A model generated the notes under the pieces. That model saw only the letters and a program-made list of their open reading frames with translations, searched no databases and was not told the origin of the DNA. This document shows, in pieces, positions 26,021 to 34,719 of a stretch of DNA of 64,000 bases; position 1 is the stretch's first letter, and every line of letters begins with the position of its first letter. This stretch comes from Gammaproteobacteria bacterium (GTDB lineage: Bacteria > Pseudomonadota > Gammaproteobacteria > Pseudomonadales > IMCC2047), in assembly GCA_021773395.1 (NCBI GenBank), contig JAJFKB010000015.1:29941-93940 (forward strand), given 5' to 3'. The translations under genes and the position numbers were made by a program.

Positions 26021-28004
26021 TGACTTTCCCTCTTAGATCATTCTGATTCGGCGTGTGAGTGAGTGATTGAATATGCTTGCGAATAGGCTCCGGGCACGAA
26101 GTTATGCTGGCTATATAGTTATAATGCTGCTTCAATCTGGGCCCTTTCGCCGTAATTTTTGCGTAAATCTGTTCGTTTCCCCATGCAGTATTATCGCTAT
26201 GAGAAATACTGAGGTTGGTGAAGCGCTGTAATGGTTCGGAACACCTGAGATGCAGGCTCTGTTGCGATACCGCTGTAATTAAAGCGGATAAGGCATCTTT
26301 ATCGATAGCTTTGCCGGATAGTTCGGCTAATGAAACTGGTAATCCCGGATCAATAGGCAACATGCTCTCAGCAGTTTCTTCGAGCGTTATGCAGTAAGGT
26401 TCTGCCAAGCCCAGAATATCATGAATCTTGATGGGATCCTTGACACCCTTGGCGCTGACTTCAGCGGTTTCTCCCAGAACAACCTCAGCACCACAGTCTT
26501 GAATTGTGTATTCTGATGCCAGTATCTGGCCGCCGATGGTAAAGGACTCTATACGGGAAGTCAGATTTACATGATGTCCCACTATGCCATATTTAGAACG
26601 GTCAATAGACCCAATATTTCCAACAACAACCTCTCCAGTATTCAGGCCAATGCCCATTTGGATGGGCGGCAATCCCATTTGCTGGTTTTTAGCATTGACG
26701 GTCTTCATGGCGCGTTGCATTTCGATCGCGCATAGCAGAGCGCGATCAGCATCATCTTCACGTTTTATCGGCGCGCCGAAAATAGCAAGTATTGCATCTC
26801 CCAGAAACTCGTCAATGGTTCCTCCATGCTTGAGTAGTAAAGGGGTCATGACGCCAAAATAATTATTCAATAAGGTAACACAGTCTACCGGATCCAGCGA
26901 TTGGCTGAGTGCTGTGAAACCGCGAATATCGGTCATCATCACAGTGACTTTCTGTTTTCCACCACCCAGCTGAAGGCCATCATCATCTTCGAGAATGGTT
27001 TTTACGATATCGTCGGAGAGGTAACGGCCAAATACCTTGCGGATGAAAGCGTAACTTTTTTCCAGCTCCCCCTGATATTCTTTTTCCTTGTCATGCCAGG
27101 CTTTTCGCTCCAGACAGGCTGTCACACGGGCTTTCAGCAGCATCGGGTTTACCGGCTTGATCAGGATATCGAACGCACCGACTTCAATACAGCGAGCCGC
27201 GCCTTCCTTGTCCTGCAGCCCCGTGACAACGATCACGGGGATCGCGCGCAGTTTTTCATCTTTACGCATTACCTGCAGCACTTCAAAGCCATTCATGTCG
27301 CTCATTAATAAGTCGAGTAACACCAGATCAGGGCTCTGTTCTGCCATCATTTCCAGTGCCTGTCTGCCCGAAGACGCGGTTCTTGTTTGGTGTCCTTGCT
27401 TGCGTAGTTGGTGCGATAAAAGGTTTAGATTACTCTCATTGTCATCAACGATAAGCAGATTTCCGCTAATGGACTCTTTCGCTTCGCTGTTGTCGCGTTC
27501 AAAACTATCAAATACCGCACTTAAATCGCTGGTAAGACTCTTGCTCGATTGGCTGGGTGTCGAGTCGGTTGTGGAGAAAACTTGATCCAACTGCAGTAAA
27601 ATCCGATTTGACTCAGCGATAGTCTGTTCGAGGTAGGTAATGCCCTCTACGTCATTCGGCGCGACTTCGGTTAAATCTTCCAGGAGCATTTCGGAATAAC
27701 CTGCGACAACGCCAATAGCATTGCGCAAATCATGGACAAAGATAGCTCGTTGCTCATCCCGAGTGGCTTGAGACGGGTAGTTCATTTCGCCTTCAAGCAT
27801 TGCATTGACCAGGTTACGTGTGTCGTAGGATGCCTGTTCAATACGCATTAAATCGTCGAGACAGTCAAAGTCTTTACGGTCAGCTAAATGTTCCTTGAGT
27901 AATTCAGTATGGCCTGCGATGGACAATATTGGCGCTAACAACTCTTGTCTTAGGACATCAACTCGGGCGTTTTCAATACGGTTATTTTCAGGTAAATCGG
28001 TCAT
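26013..28004 (-). CDS. Response regulator with class III nucleotide cyclase domain
   Basis: 663 residues. The N-terminal 150 contain a HisKA-like helical hairpin (IFVHDLRNAIGVVAGYSEML) without any HATPase. Then come a receiver (LLIVDDNESN, DLVLLDLLMSDMNGF, KPVN), a coiled linker and a CHD cyclase domain (about 330-520). The two metal Asp residues are present (MMTDIRGF and LGDAILAIFG), as are the transition-state Asn and Arg (VNLTSRIES). The base-selecting position is Glu (IDEFLGD) rather than the Lys typical of adenylate cyclases, and GIVG replaces the usual TVIGD-like segment. About 140 residues of unassigned C-terminus follow. First gene of the kinase operon. Confidence 0.88.
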   Translation of the reverse strand: MTDLPENNRIENARVDVLRQELLAPILSIAGHTELLKEHLADRKDFDCLDDLMRIEQASYDTRNLVNAMLEGEMNYPSQATRDEQRAIFVHDLRNAIGVVAGYSEMLLEDLTEVAPNDVEGITYLEQTIAESNRILLQLDQVFSTTDSTPSQSSKSLTSDLSAVFDSFERDNSEAKESISGNLLIVDDNESNLNLLSHQLRKQGHQTRTASSGRQALEMMAEQSPDLVLLDLLMSDMNGFEVLQVMRKDEKLRAIPVIVVTGLQDKEGAARCIEVGAFDILIKPVNPMLLKARVTACLERKAWHDKEKEYQGELEKSYAFIRKVFGRYLSDDIVKTILEDDDGLQLGGGKQKVTVMMTDIRGFTALSQSLDPVDCVTLLNNYFGVMTPLLLKHGGTIDEFLGDAILAIFGAPIKREDDADRALLCAIEMQRAMKTVNAKNQQMGLPPIQMGIGLNTGEVVVGNIGSIDRSKYGIVGHHVNLTSRIESFTIGGQILASEYTIQDCGAEVVLGETAEVSAKGVKDPIKIHDILGLAEPYCITLEETAESMLPIDPGLPVSLAELSGKAIDKDALSALITAVSQQSLHLRCSEPLQRFTNLSISHSDNTAWGNEQIYAKITAKGPRLKQHYNYIASITSCPEPIRKHIQSLTHTPNQNDLRGKVNA

Positions 28005-28046
28005 GTTAATTCTATGGGTTGAATTCCTTCAAACCGTCCAATTGAG

Positions 28047-28373
28047 TTAGATAAAATAGCAGTATGCTAACTTGCAAATTAGATGTAGTGCCTGATCCTG
28101 GTGGAAGTTAATCCAGTTTTCACATTTGCTGAAATCAATAATGCTGTGTAGCAGGGTTTCGATGGCTCCCAATACAGCGCTACCGGTAACCAGATAGACC
28201 GCACCGCCGTGGATCAGGGCATGTGCCAGTAGCCAGTAATACCAGGGGGGAAAGCCCTTGCCGCTGGTATTGTGAATGTCCGCATGGCGACTTTTAGCGA
28301 TCGCCATGACCTGCCTTTGCAAGGCGAAGTCAGATAGGGCGTGGCCCACGATGAGTTGAAATAGTAAAGCCAT
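28047..28373 (-). CDS. DUF3307-like membrane protein
   Basis: 108 residues. H-A-L-S-D-F-A-L-Q near the start, then LLAHALIHGGAVYLVTGSAV and IIDFSKCENWINFHQDQALHL match the conserved His/Asp pattern of DUF3307 membrane proteins. Three hydrophobic segments are visible. AGGAG stands seven bases before the ATG. It is 43 bases upstream of the cyclase gene on the same strand and might be co-transcribed, but a separate promoter is possible. Function unknown. Confidence 0.75.
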   Translation of the reverse strand: MALLFQLIVGHALSDFALQRQVMAIAKSRHADIHNTSGKGFPPWYYWLLAHALIHGGAVYLVTGSAVLGAIETLLHSIIDFSKCENWINFHQDQALHLICKLAYCYFI

Positions 28374-28453
28374 TCACAATCTCCTGAGTGGCCGGTGGGA
28401 AGTGCCACTCTTGAGGTGTTGGTTGTCCGCGTGACTTGCTATAACAGTAGTAT

Positions 28454-28477
28454 AACGAAAGTCGGAACGAAAGTCGG
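28454..28477. repeat. Exact 12-bp tandem duplication
   Basis: AACGAAAGTCGG occurs twice head to tail in the intergenic region upstream of the DUF3307 gene. It lies in likely promoter DNA, with TATACTG directly after it. Confidence 0.8.
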
Positions 28478-28629
28478 TATACTGTATTCTTATTCTATAA
28501 CCGCGCATCATATTTCCTGTTCCGTTGGGGAATGAAGCGTAAGGATAAGGGTATTTTACATACTAGAGCGACAGAAGCATACCAGCTTGGAATTCAGCGT
28601 GTAAATTACACCGATGGGCGGAGGGAGAA

Positions 28630-29784
28630 TTAGTTGGTAGTGTCAATCAGTTCCGATAATGGTTTTGGGTGACTTATGCCAAAGCTCTGGCAATAGTCGA
28701 CGCCAATCTCCTGTATTTTCTCTTGAATGGCACTGTTCTCAACAAACTCCGCGATGGTCTTTTTACCCATTACATGAGCGATTTCGTTAATGGATTTAAC
28801 TAGCGCAAAATCTGTAGGATTCGTCAATATATCCTGAACAAACAAGCCATCAATTTTCAAATGGTCGACGGGAAGGTTTTTAAGGTAGGCAAATGAAGAT
28901 AATCCACTGCCAAAATCTTCCAGCGAGAAACTGCAGCCGAGCGTTTTAAAGGTGTTAACGAATGATCGCGCACTGCCGATATTGACGATGGCTGCTGTTT
29001 CGGTGATTTCAAAACAAATTTTGTGGGTGGGTAATTCGCTTTGACGCAGCTCTTCCATTAGAAAAGAAGAGAATCCGGTATCGCAAAGTGACAGCCCGGA
29101 AAGGTTGATTGAGCACATTTTCAGTTGTTCCAGGTGGCTCACATTTTGTTGCAGCATTTTGCAAGTCCTGGAAATGACCCGGCGATCGATTTCACAAGAT
29201 AAACGATATCGCTCGGCGGCGGGCAGAAAGATCCCTGGTGCGATGAGATTTCCTTTTTCATCGAGCATTCTAAGCAGTATTTCATAGTGCAGTCCGCCAC
29301 TACTGCTACGGGTGTCAGTTTCGACAATGGGTTGATAGTAGAGTTGGAACAGGTCTTGTTCCAATGCTTTTGGTAATCTTGATGCCCACTGTATTTTACC
29401 GTGACGTCTAGTGAACTCTTCGTCTAGTTGGCTGTATACATGAAGCTTGTTGCCACCCTGTTCCTTTGCCATATAGCACGCGGTATCTGCAGCACTTAAT
29501 ATTTCTGTTACGTTTTGGCATTCCTTGTACACCTCAACGAGCCCCGTGCTCACTCCAATACGGAAATTACGTTCCTCCCACTCAAAAGTGAAATTGGAGA
29601 TGGCGGTTATCAGATCATTAGCAATTCGCTTGGCTTTATCCAATGAGCAGTGTTCAATCAATAGACCGAACTCATCGCCGCCAAGCCTTGCAAGCGTATC
29701 TCGTGTTCTTATATGAGCTCGCAGCAAGTGGCCGAGTTCGCGCATTAGCTGGTCACCGGCTACATGGCCGCTGGTATCATTAAT
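28630..29784 (-). pseudogene. GGDEF/EAL gene with its 5' part missing
   Basis: The readable frame starts inside a GGDEF domain: INDTSGHVAGDQLMREL, then RLGGDEFGLLIEH, then a full EAL-type domain with YEILLRM, INLSG, EITETAA, LEDFGSGLSSFAY and IAEFVEN. A TAA sits directly before the Ile codon (29785-29787), and upstream bases do not encode the usual DxLTGLxNR part, so the first half of the GGDEF domain and any sensor are gone. An ATG at 29745 could still produce 371 residues. The EAL motif is EIL and DDFG is EDFG, so catalysis is doubtful. No matching 5' piece was found nearby. Confidence 0.75.
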
Positions 29785-30083
29785 TTATTAACGTTATAGA
29801 ACAGCTTCCATCCAATACATAAGTCTGCTAATACCTCAAACGACCCTTGCAAATGGCTATCGATACCGATAAAACGATTGTTGCGGACGTCCAGCTTGGG
29901 CTTCACTTAGATTCTGACTGGTTGTTGCAATAGACCCTGCTAGCCAGCCATTTCTATCTGCAATAGGCTGGTTTTAAGGCCAATGTTTTAAGGAAAAACC
30001 GTTAAAGCCGTTTTGCTTTGCTGTTTTTATTGCCATAATGCGCGAACATTAATTCCATTATCGGCTAGCCGAAAAATTTATTC
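29785..30083. other. Intergenic region at the break of the GGDEF/EAL gene
   Basis: About 300 bases without a recognised gene. On the minus strand a GTG frame (29906-29760, 48 codons) runs across the break and ends inside the GGDEF remnant; it begins VKPKLDVRNNRFIGIDSHLQ and matches nothing I know. No insertion sequence ends were seen. The right part must hold the promoter of the ABC transporter operon. Confidence 0.35.
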
Positions 30084-30968
30084 ATGCCTCCTGTATTAGA
30101 AGTCCGTAATCTTAGAAAAGAGTTTAAAGACCTGGTTGCTGTGAACGGCATCTCTTTCAAAATAGAGCAGGGCATTTGCTTTGGTTTGTTAGGGCCTAAC
30201 GGCGCCGGGAAAACTACCACAATAGAAATGATCGAAGGAATAACCGAGCCGACCAGCGGCGAAATCATTTACCGGGGGAAGCCTCGTGACAAAAATTTTA
30301 AGCTGCAAGCGGGTATTCAATTTCAATCTACGTCGGTGATGGAACGATTATCTTCAGCTGAAATTCTAGAGTTGTTTCATAGTCTCTACCCGAAAACCAT
30401 ACCCATGCAGGAGTTGATCAAACTCTGTGACCTGGAACCCCTGTTAGCGATGCGTGCCGATAAACTCTCGGGGGGACAGAAGCAAAGGCTGATGTTTGCG
30501 CTGTCATTGGTGAATGACCCGGAGATTGTGTTTTTGGATGAACCGACGACTGGACTGGATCCTCAATCAAGAAGAAATCTGTGGAAGCTGGTAGAGCGTA
30601 TTAAAGGGCAAGGAAAGAATGTCGTGCTAACCACGCATTATATGGATGAGGCGGAAATTCTTTGTGACTACCTGGTGATTATTGATCAGGGGAAAATTAT
30701 TGCTGAAGGCCCACCGAAGGAGTTAATACGGCAGCATTTCGACTATTTCTATGTGTGCATAGATAAGCATGACTTTCATCCGGCCAGCGGTGATTTTGAA
30801 GAACCCATTATCGAGGGTTCGGAGCAGGTTGAGATCCAAAGCCGATCCGTGGAGGCGACCTTGCAGCATTTGATTAAAAACGGTGTGCAGCTGAATTCTC
30901 TGCGAGTACGTAATCCTACTCTGGAAGATCTTTTTCTGAAACTGACAGGACATAGTTTGCGTGAATAA
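30084..30968 (+). CDS. ABC transporter ATP-binding protein (ABC-2 type)
   Basis: 294 residues with one nucleotide-binding domain: Walker A GPNGAGKTTT (about 38-47), Q-loop, signature LSGGQKQRLMF (about 128), Walker B VFLDEPTTGLDPQSRR and the switch His in TTHYMDEAE. A C-terminal extension of about 80 residues follows, as in NodI/DrrA-type ATPases of drug or polysaccharide exporters. The permease gene starts within its last eight bases, so the two are coupled. Substrate not predictable. Confidence 0.92.
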   Translation: MPPVLEVRNLRKEFKDLVAVNGISFKIEQGICFGLLGPNGAGKTTTIEMIEGITEPTSGEIIYRGKPRDKNFKLQAGIQFQSTSVMERLSSAEILELFHSLYPKTIPMQELIKLCDLEPLLAMRADKLSGGQKQRLMFALSLVNDPEIVFLDEPTTGLDPQSRRNLWKLVERIKGQGKNVVLTTHYMDEAEILCDYLVIIDQGKIIAEGPPKELIRQHFDYFYVCIDKHDFHPASGDFEEPIIEGSEQVEIQSRSVEATLQHLIKNGVQLNSLRVRNPTLEDLFLKLTGHSLRE

Positions 30969-32004
30969 AGCCAGTACAAATTTTTTTCAGGTGGTATGGG
31001 CTTTATCCGTAGCACGTACTAAGGAATTTTATCGTGATCGTACTACCATGGTGTGGGCTTTGGTCTTTCCCATGTGTGTCATTGCGGCAATTAGTATCTC
31101 GTTTTCCGATGATCATCAGGAAATTTTTAAAATAGGTGTTTATCAACAGCAGCCACCGCTGATACTGAATTCGTCAATCCAGCAATTGCTGGCCGAACCC
31201 TTTGTGGTGGCCATAGACTATCAGGATTTTGAAAAGGCACTGGACAGGATTCGTCACCATCAACTGGATATGCTGATCTCAGCAAAAGAACAGAGCAAAT
31301 ACTGGGTGAATGACACCTCGTTGAAAGGAAGGGCACTTGAAAGGTTACTACTATCGGCTGGTGCCAGTGAATTCCATCGGGAGAGTGTTAGTGGGCGGCA
31401 AATTCGCTATGTTGACTGGGTGATTCCGGGTGTGCTTGGCATGAACGTTATGTTTGGTGCTTTATTTGGCATCGGCTTTGTTATCGTGCGCTACCGTAAA
31501 AACGGTGTGCTGAAACGACTACAGGCAACGCCTATCACACCACTGCATTTTCTTACAGCACAAGTGTTTTCGCGAATGTTGGTGTTGCTGATTGTTGCCA
31601 TACTGGTTTATTTGGGATGTAATTATTTTTTAAATTTTCTGATGCTTGGCAATTACTTTACGCTGATTCTGGTAGCTGTTTTAGGTATTTTTTCAATCAT
31701 TTCACTGGCACTGATTGTAGCCAGTAGAATTGCCAGCGAAGAGCTAGCCAACGGGCTGCTTAATTTCATATCTTTTCCTATGATGCTGCTATCAGAAGTC
31801 TGGTTTTCCCTGGATGAAGCTCCAGACTGGTTAGTCAGTATTTCGAATCTGTTGCCTCTCACGCATATGGTCAAGGCGGCGCGCGAAATTATGATTAACG
31901 GCGCAGGTATCGGCGCGATCAGTCATCATTTGTGGATTTTGGCGGGTATGAGCGTGGTGTTCCTGGGTATAGCGGCAATTTTTTTCAGGTGGAATGAAAA
32001 GTAG
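30961..32004 (+). CDS. ABC-2 type transporter permease
   Basis: 347 residues from GTG 30961. There is one N-terminal helix (about 28-47), a large extracytoplasmic loop (about 50-165) and five helices in the C-terminal half, including VLGMNVMFGALFGIGFVIV and a cytoplasmic RYRKNGVLKRLQATPI motif typical of ABC-2 permeases. It overlaps the ATPase gene by eight bases and the thiopurine methyltransferase gene starts 12 bases after it, so all three may share a transcript. Likely an exporter of a small hydrophobic compound. Confidence 0.88.
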   Translation: MNKASTNFFQVVWALSVARTKEFYRDRTTMVWALVFPMCVIAAISISFSDDHQEIFKIGVYQQQPPLILNSSIQQLLAEPFVVAIDYQDFEKALDRIRHHQLDMLISAKEQSKYWVNDTSLKGRALERLLLSAGASEFHRESVSGRQIRYVDWVIPGVLGMNVMFGALFGIGFVIVRYRKNGVLKRLQATPITPLHFLTAQVFSRMLVLLIVAILVYLGCNYFLNFLMLGNYFTLILVAVLGIFSIISLALIVASRIASEELANGLLNFISFPMMLLSEVWFSLDEAPDWLVSISNLLPLTHMVKAAREIMINGAGIGAISHHLWILAGMSVVFLGIAAIFFRWNEK

Positions 32005-32016
32005 CGGGGTAAACCA

Positions 32017-32649
32017 ATGGAAGCGAAGTTTTGGCACGAACGGTGGTCTGAAAAGGAGATCGGCTTTCACCAGGCGGAAATAAATAGGTATCTGCGAGAC
32101 TATTGGGGCAGATTAAATGTCGCGCAGGGAGAGACTGTACTGGTTCCTCTGTGTGGTAAGTCACAGGATATGGTCTGGTTGGCGCAACAGGGATATTCTG
32201 TGATCGGTGTCGAGTTGAGTGAAATCGCAGCACAGGAGTTTTTCGAGGAGTTAGGCATTGACGCGGATGTCGAGCAAAGAGGTGCTTTCAAATGTTATTC
32301 TGCGCATGATATTGAAATATGGGTGGGTGATTTTTTTGCTTTAAAAACGGCGGATCTGGAGGCTGTGGTGGCCGTCTATGATCGTGCGTCACTGGTTGCT
32401 TTGCCACCGGAGATGCGGCGCCGTTACGTGGCTTTGTTAGAACGCATATTGCCGGCAGGAATAAAAACCCTACTGGTGACCTTCGAATATGAATCTGGTG
32501 CCGCTGAAGGGCCACCCTTTTCAATACCGCAAACGGCAGTGACTGAACTGTTTTCGCCGCACGCCAATATTGAACTATTGGACAGCCAGGATTTCGATCT
32601 GCGTGGTGTGGCCGCGACTGAGCACGCATTTTTCCTGACCTATCGGTAA
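32017..32649 (+). CDS. tpm: Thiopurine S-methyltransferase
   Basis: 210 residues with the family start KFWHERWSEKEIGFHQ, then VPLCGKSQDMVWLAQQGYSV (SAM loop) and VIGVELSEIAAQEFF, and AVYDRASLVALPPEMRRRYV. The length equals that of bacterial Tpm. It transfers a methyl group from SAM to sulfur, selenium or tellurium in thiopurines or metalloids; the natural bacterial substrate is probably an oxyanion or toxic thiol. It is directly downstream of the exporter genes, so a detoxification role is reasonable. Confidence 0.92.
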   Translation: MEAKFWHERWSEKEIGFHQAEINRYLRDYWGRLNVAQGETVLVPLCGKSQDMVWLAQQGYSVIGVELSEIAAQEFFEELGIDADVEQRGAFKCYSAHDIEIWVGDFFALKTADLEAVVAVYDRASLVALPPEMRRRYVALLERILPAGIKTLLVTFEYESGAAEGPPFSIPQTAVTELFSPHANIELLDSQDFDLRGVAATEHAFFLTYR

Positions 32650-32750
32650 TGATCAGGTAAGTACATTATTGTAAGCCGAATGCAGATTCCGGCTCTCTCC
32701 TTCGGGATGACAGGGGTTATATGTCGCCCATAATCATTGATTGTATTTAG

Positions 32751-34037
32751 ATGCATTTGTATAGGCGATATTGGGCGTTTTATTGGCCGTTAGCATTAAC
32801 AGCCTGTATTCTGCTGTTTGGCATGCAGATTTTTAATGCCGTGCTGGCTCGTTATCCTGACGCCGAAAGAGAGCTGGCTGTTTTCGCTTACGCGACCAGT
32901 ATCATCCAGTTTCTGGAAGTAGCCACTGCTTTTATGCCTCAGATGGTGATGGTATATGGACGCAGCGCTACGGCGAGATACAGGGTGTTGCGCTTTTGTA
33001 TGCTGGCTGGACTGCTATTCTCCGGCTTTGCACTGTTTTTGGGTGGAACCTCCCTGGGCAGATCCTGGATTACTGCGGTCTATCAAGTTGAGGGTGAGTT
33101 GCTTGATGATATCTCCCTTTACCTGCTATGCCTTTTCCCGACCATACTGTTGAGAAGCTGTTTTCACTATTTTGCCGGTTTGCTCACGCAGAATGATCGG
33201 ACACGCTGGGTTTCTGCGAGTGCCTTCATTGGTGTCGCTCTGGGAGTAATTTTCTGTCTTTATGGCTATTACTCGGGCTGGGAGGCGATACCGACACTGG
33301 TATCAGCACAGTTGAGTGCATCGCTGGGCATGCTTTTTTGTGCCGCACTGGCATATCGCTGCTACTATAAAGCGGAACTGGAGACAGGGTTTGAGGAACC
33401 TTCTTACAGCGACCTGTTTCGTTATTTTTGGCCTGTTAGCCTAACGGGCATGTCCTTTGGTTTGGGGCGTCCTTTAATCTATGCTTTTGTCAGTCGCACG
33501 CCCGATGCACTATTAACCATAGCGGCTCTGCGCGTGGGACTGGATTTCTTTATGATTTCCCAGATGGCGCTAAATCAGTTTCGTAGTCTGATTCCTTCTT
33601 TGGGGCTGGATAACCTAAGGGAAAAACAACGGTTTATCGCCTATGTGACGACAGCCTTTACGCTGCTCATGGCGATCGTGATTTTTAGTCCGCTTGATCA
33701 GCTGGTGTTGCGGCAGTTGCTGGGGTTAAATGAGGTGCTTTATATCCAGGTGAAACAGACACTGGTGGTAGTGGTGGCAACGCCTGTAATACTGGCAGTT
33801 CGCAATTACTTTCATGGGATATTGCTAGTGCACAAGCGGACCAAGGGTATTGCCTTGGGTAGTGCCTGCCGCATTTTGACGATATTTGGTTGCTGTTGGC
33901 TGTTTTTGATGGCGGGCGTGTTAAACGGCTGGACGGCTCCACTATCCATGGTGCTGGCATTCTTCGTGGAAACGGCGGTGGTTTATTTTATGGCCCGTAA
34001 ATTAAATAGTCCCTTAATGAATCATTCAGGCAGTTAA
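32751..34037 (+). CDS. MATE/MOP-superfamily-like membrane transporter
   Basis: 428 residues with about 12 predicted membrane helices and no soluble domain. Weak symmetry between halves, a polar first helix (YWPLALTACILLFGMQIFN) and a cytoplasmic HKRTKGIALGSACRI segment after the ninth helix suggest the MOP flippase superfamily (MATE or ANK-like branch). It would be a cation-coupled exporter or flippase of the inner membrane. Assignment is to superfamily only. It converges with the next gene, three bases apart. Confidence 0.55.
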   Translation: MHLYRRYWAFYWPLALTACILLFGMQIFNAVLARYPDAERELAVFAYATSIIQFLEVATAFMPQMVMVYGRSATARYRVLRFCMLAGLLFSGFALFLGGTSLGRSWITAVYQVEGELLDDISLYLLCLFPTILLRSCFHYFAGLLTQNDRTRWVSASAFIGVALGVIFCLYGYYSGWEAIPTLVSAQLSASLGMLFCAALAYRCYYKAELETGFEEPSYSDLFRYFWPVSLTGMSFGLGRPLIYAFVSRTPDALLTIAALRVGLDFFMISQMALNQFRSLIPSLGLDNLREKQRFIAYVTTAFTLLMAIVIFSPLDQLVLRQLLGLNEVLYIQVKQTLVVVVATPVILAVRNYFHGILLVHKRTKGIALGSACRILTIFGCCWLFLMAGVLNGWTAPLSMVLAFFVETAVVYFMARKLNSPLMNHSGS

Positions 34038-34040
34038 TGA

Positions 34041-34487
34041 TTATTCTTTGCTGCCCTTGGAATCAAGTCGCTCATTCAACCGAATCAGGTTTTGTAAAAT
34101 CTCCTGCAGCATTAGCACCACTGAATACACTAGAATGGCGGCAGAGGCTACAATCAGCCCGTGGATAGGGCGACTCGAGTAGGCCCAATAGCAGGCGCCA
34201 AATATCAGCACCCAAAAGGTAGCCGTACAGAGTATAAAAAAGTTTTGAGTGGCGGTACCTCTATTGTTTGGAGGGGCTGAAAGAACATATTCGGCAGATA
34301 GCTGCTCGGTACTCGTAGCTGAAGAGTCCTTTACTGAAGTGGATTGCTTAGCGGATTTATCAGTAGAGGATTTATCAGTAGAGGATCGTTCCGGGTCTTG
34401 CGTCTTGCGGTTTTTCCATAATACAAAGCCCAGTAATCCACCTGCTGCCGCTACGAGAATTATTCCAATGATCAGTAAGAGATTCAT
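34041..34487 (-). CDS. Hypothetical membrane protein with Ser/Thr/Lys linker
   Basis: 148 residues. Helix 1 is at the N-terminus (LLLIIGIILVAAAGGLLGFV), then a low-complexity linker rich in Ser, Thr and Lys (about 30-65), then two helices (about 80-125) and a charged end. The linker contains two exact 15-bp repeats (34353-34382) encoding the STDKS duplication. No family recognised; bases and codons look like the neighbours. Confidence 0.6.
   Translation of the reverse strand: MNLLLIIGIILVAAAGGLLGFVLWKNRKTQDPERSSTDKSSTDKSAKQSTSVKDSSATSTEQLSAEYVLSAPPNNRGTATQNFFILCTATFWVLIFGACYWAYSSRPIHGLIVASAAILVYSVVLMLQEILQNLIRLNERLDSKGSKE
34353..34382. repeat. Exact 15-bp tandem duplication inside a gene
   Basis: Two perfect copies of GGATTTATCAGTAGA in the linker-coding part of the hypothetical membrane protein gene. 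The unit is a multiple of three, so it lengthens the linker by five residues in frame. Confidence 0.85.
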
Positions 34488-34559
34488 CTGTCCGCTTCCT
34501 GCAGTAAAGAATGTTAGTCCAAAGTATGGTTTAGATATCTGAAATTACAATGTATTTAG

Positions 34560-34705
34560 AGCTTTGCTAAAGGTTGAGATCGACGGTGTTACAAGGCGAA
34601 AAATGATGAAAAGCTGAGATTATTTCCATAAATGAACATTTTGAGCCGGTATTATAACGTCTAGTTGTCGAGCACAGCCGTTAGGTAAAGCTCTCATTTT
34701 ATAGC
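34560..34705. repeat. Dispersed intergenic repeat, copy 1
   Basis: The gap upstream of the AttH-like gene's 3' end holds GACGG...ACAAGGCGAAAA and TGAACATTTTGAGCCGGT, which reappear near 45.1 kb (TGAGCATTTTGAGCCGGT). The two copies share their order and spacing only roughly. It behaves like a degenerate REP-type intergenic repeat with inverted arms (TTTGCTAAAG and, at the far end, TAGGTAAAGC-like). Confidence 0.5.
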
Positions 34706-34719
34706 GCTTGGTCAGTTGT

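Noticed and set aside
28594-28613. GTGTAAATTACAC palindrome downstream of the GGDEF/EAL remnant.
   Set aside because: Short, symmetrical except for the middle base, and placed after the gene end; could be chance or a weak transcript end.
32660-32720. Repeat-like CCGAATGCAGATTCCGGCTC with GGGATGACAGG after tpm.
   Set aside because: Resembles repeats of other genomes, but only one copy was seen here and no structure could be confirmed.
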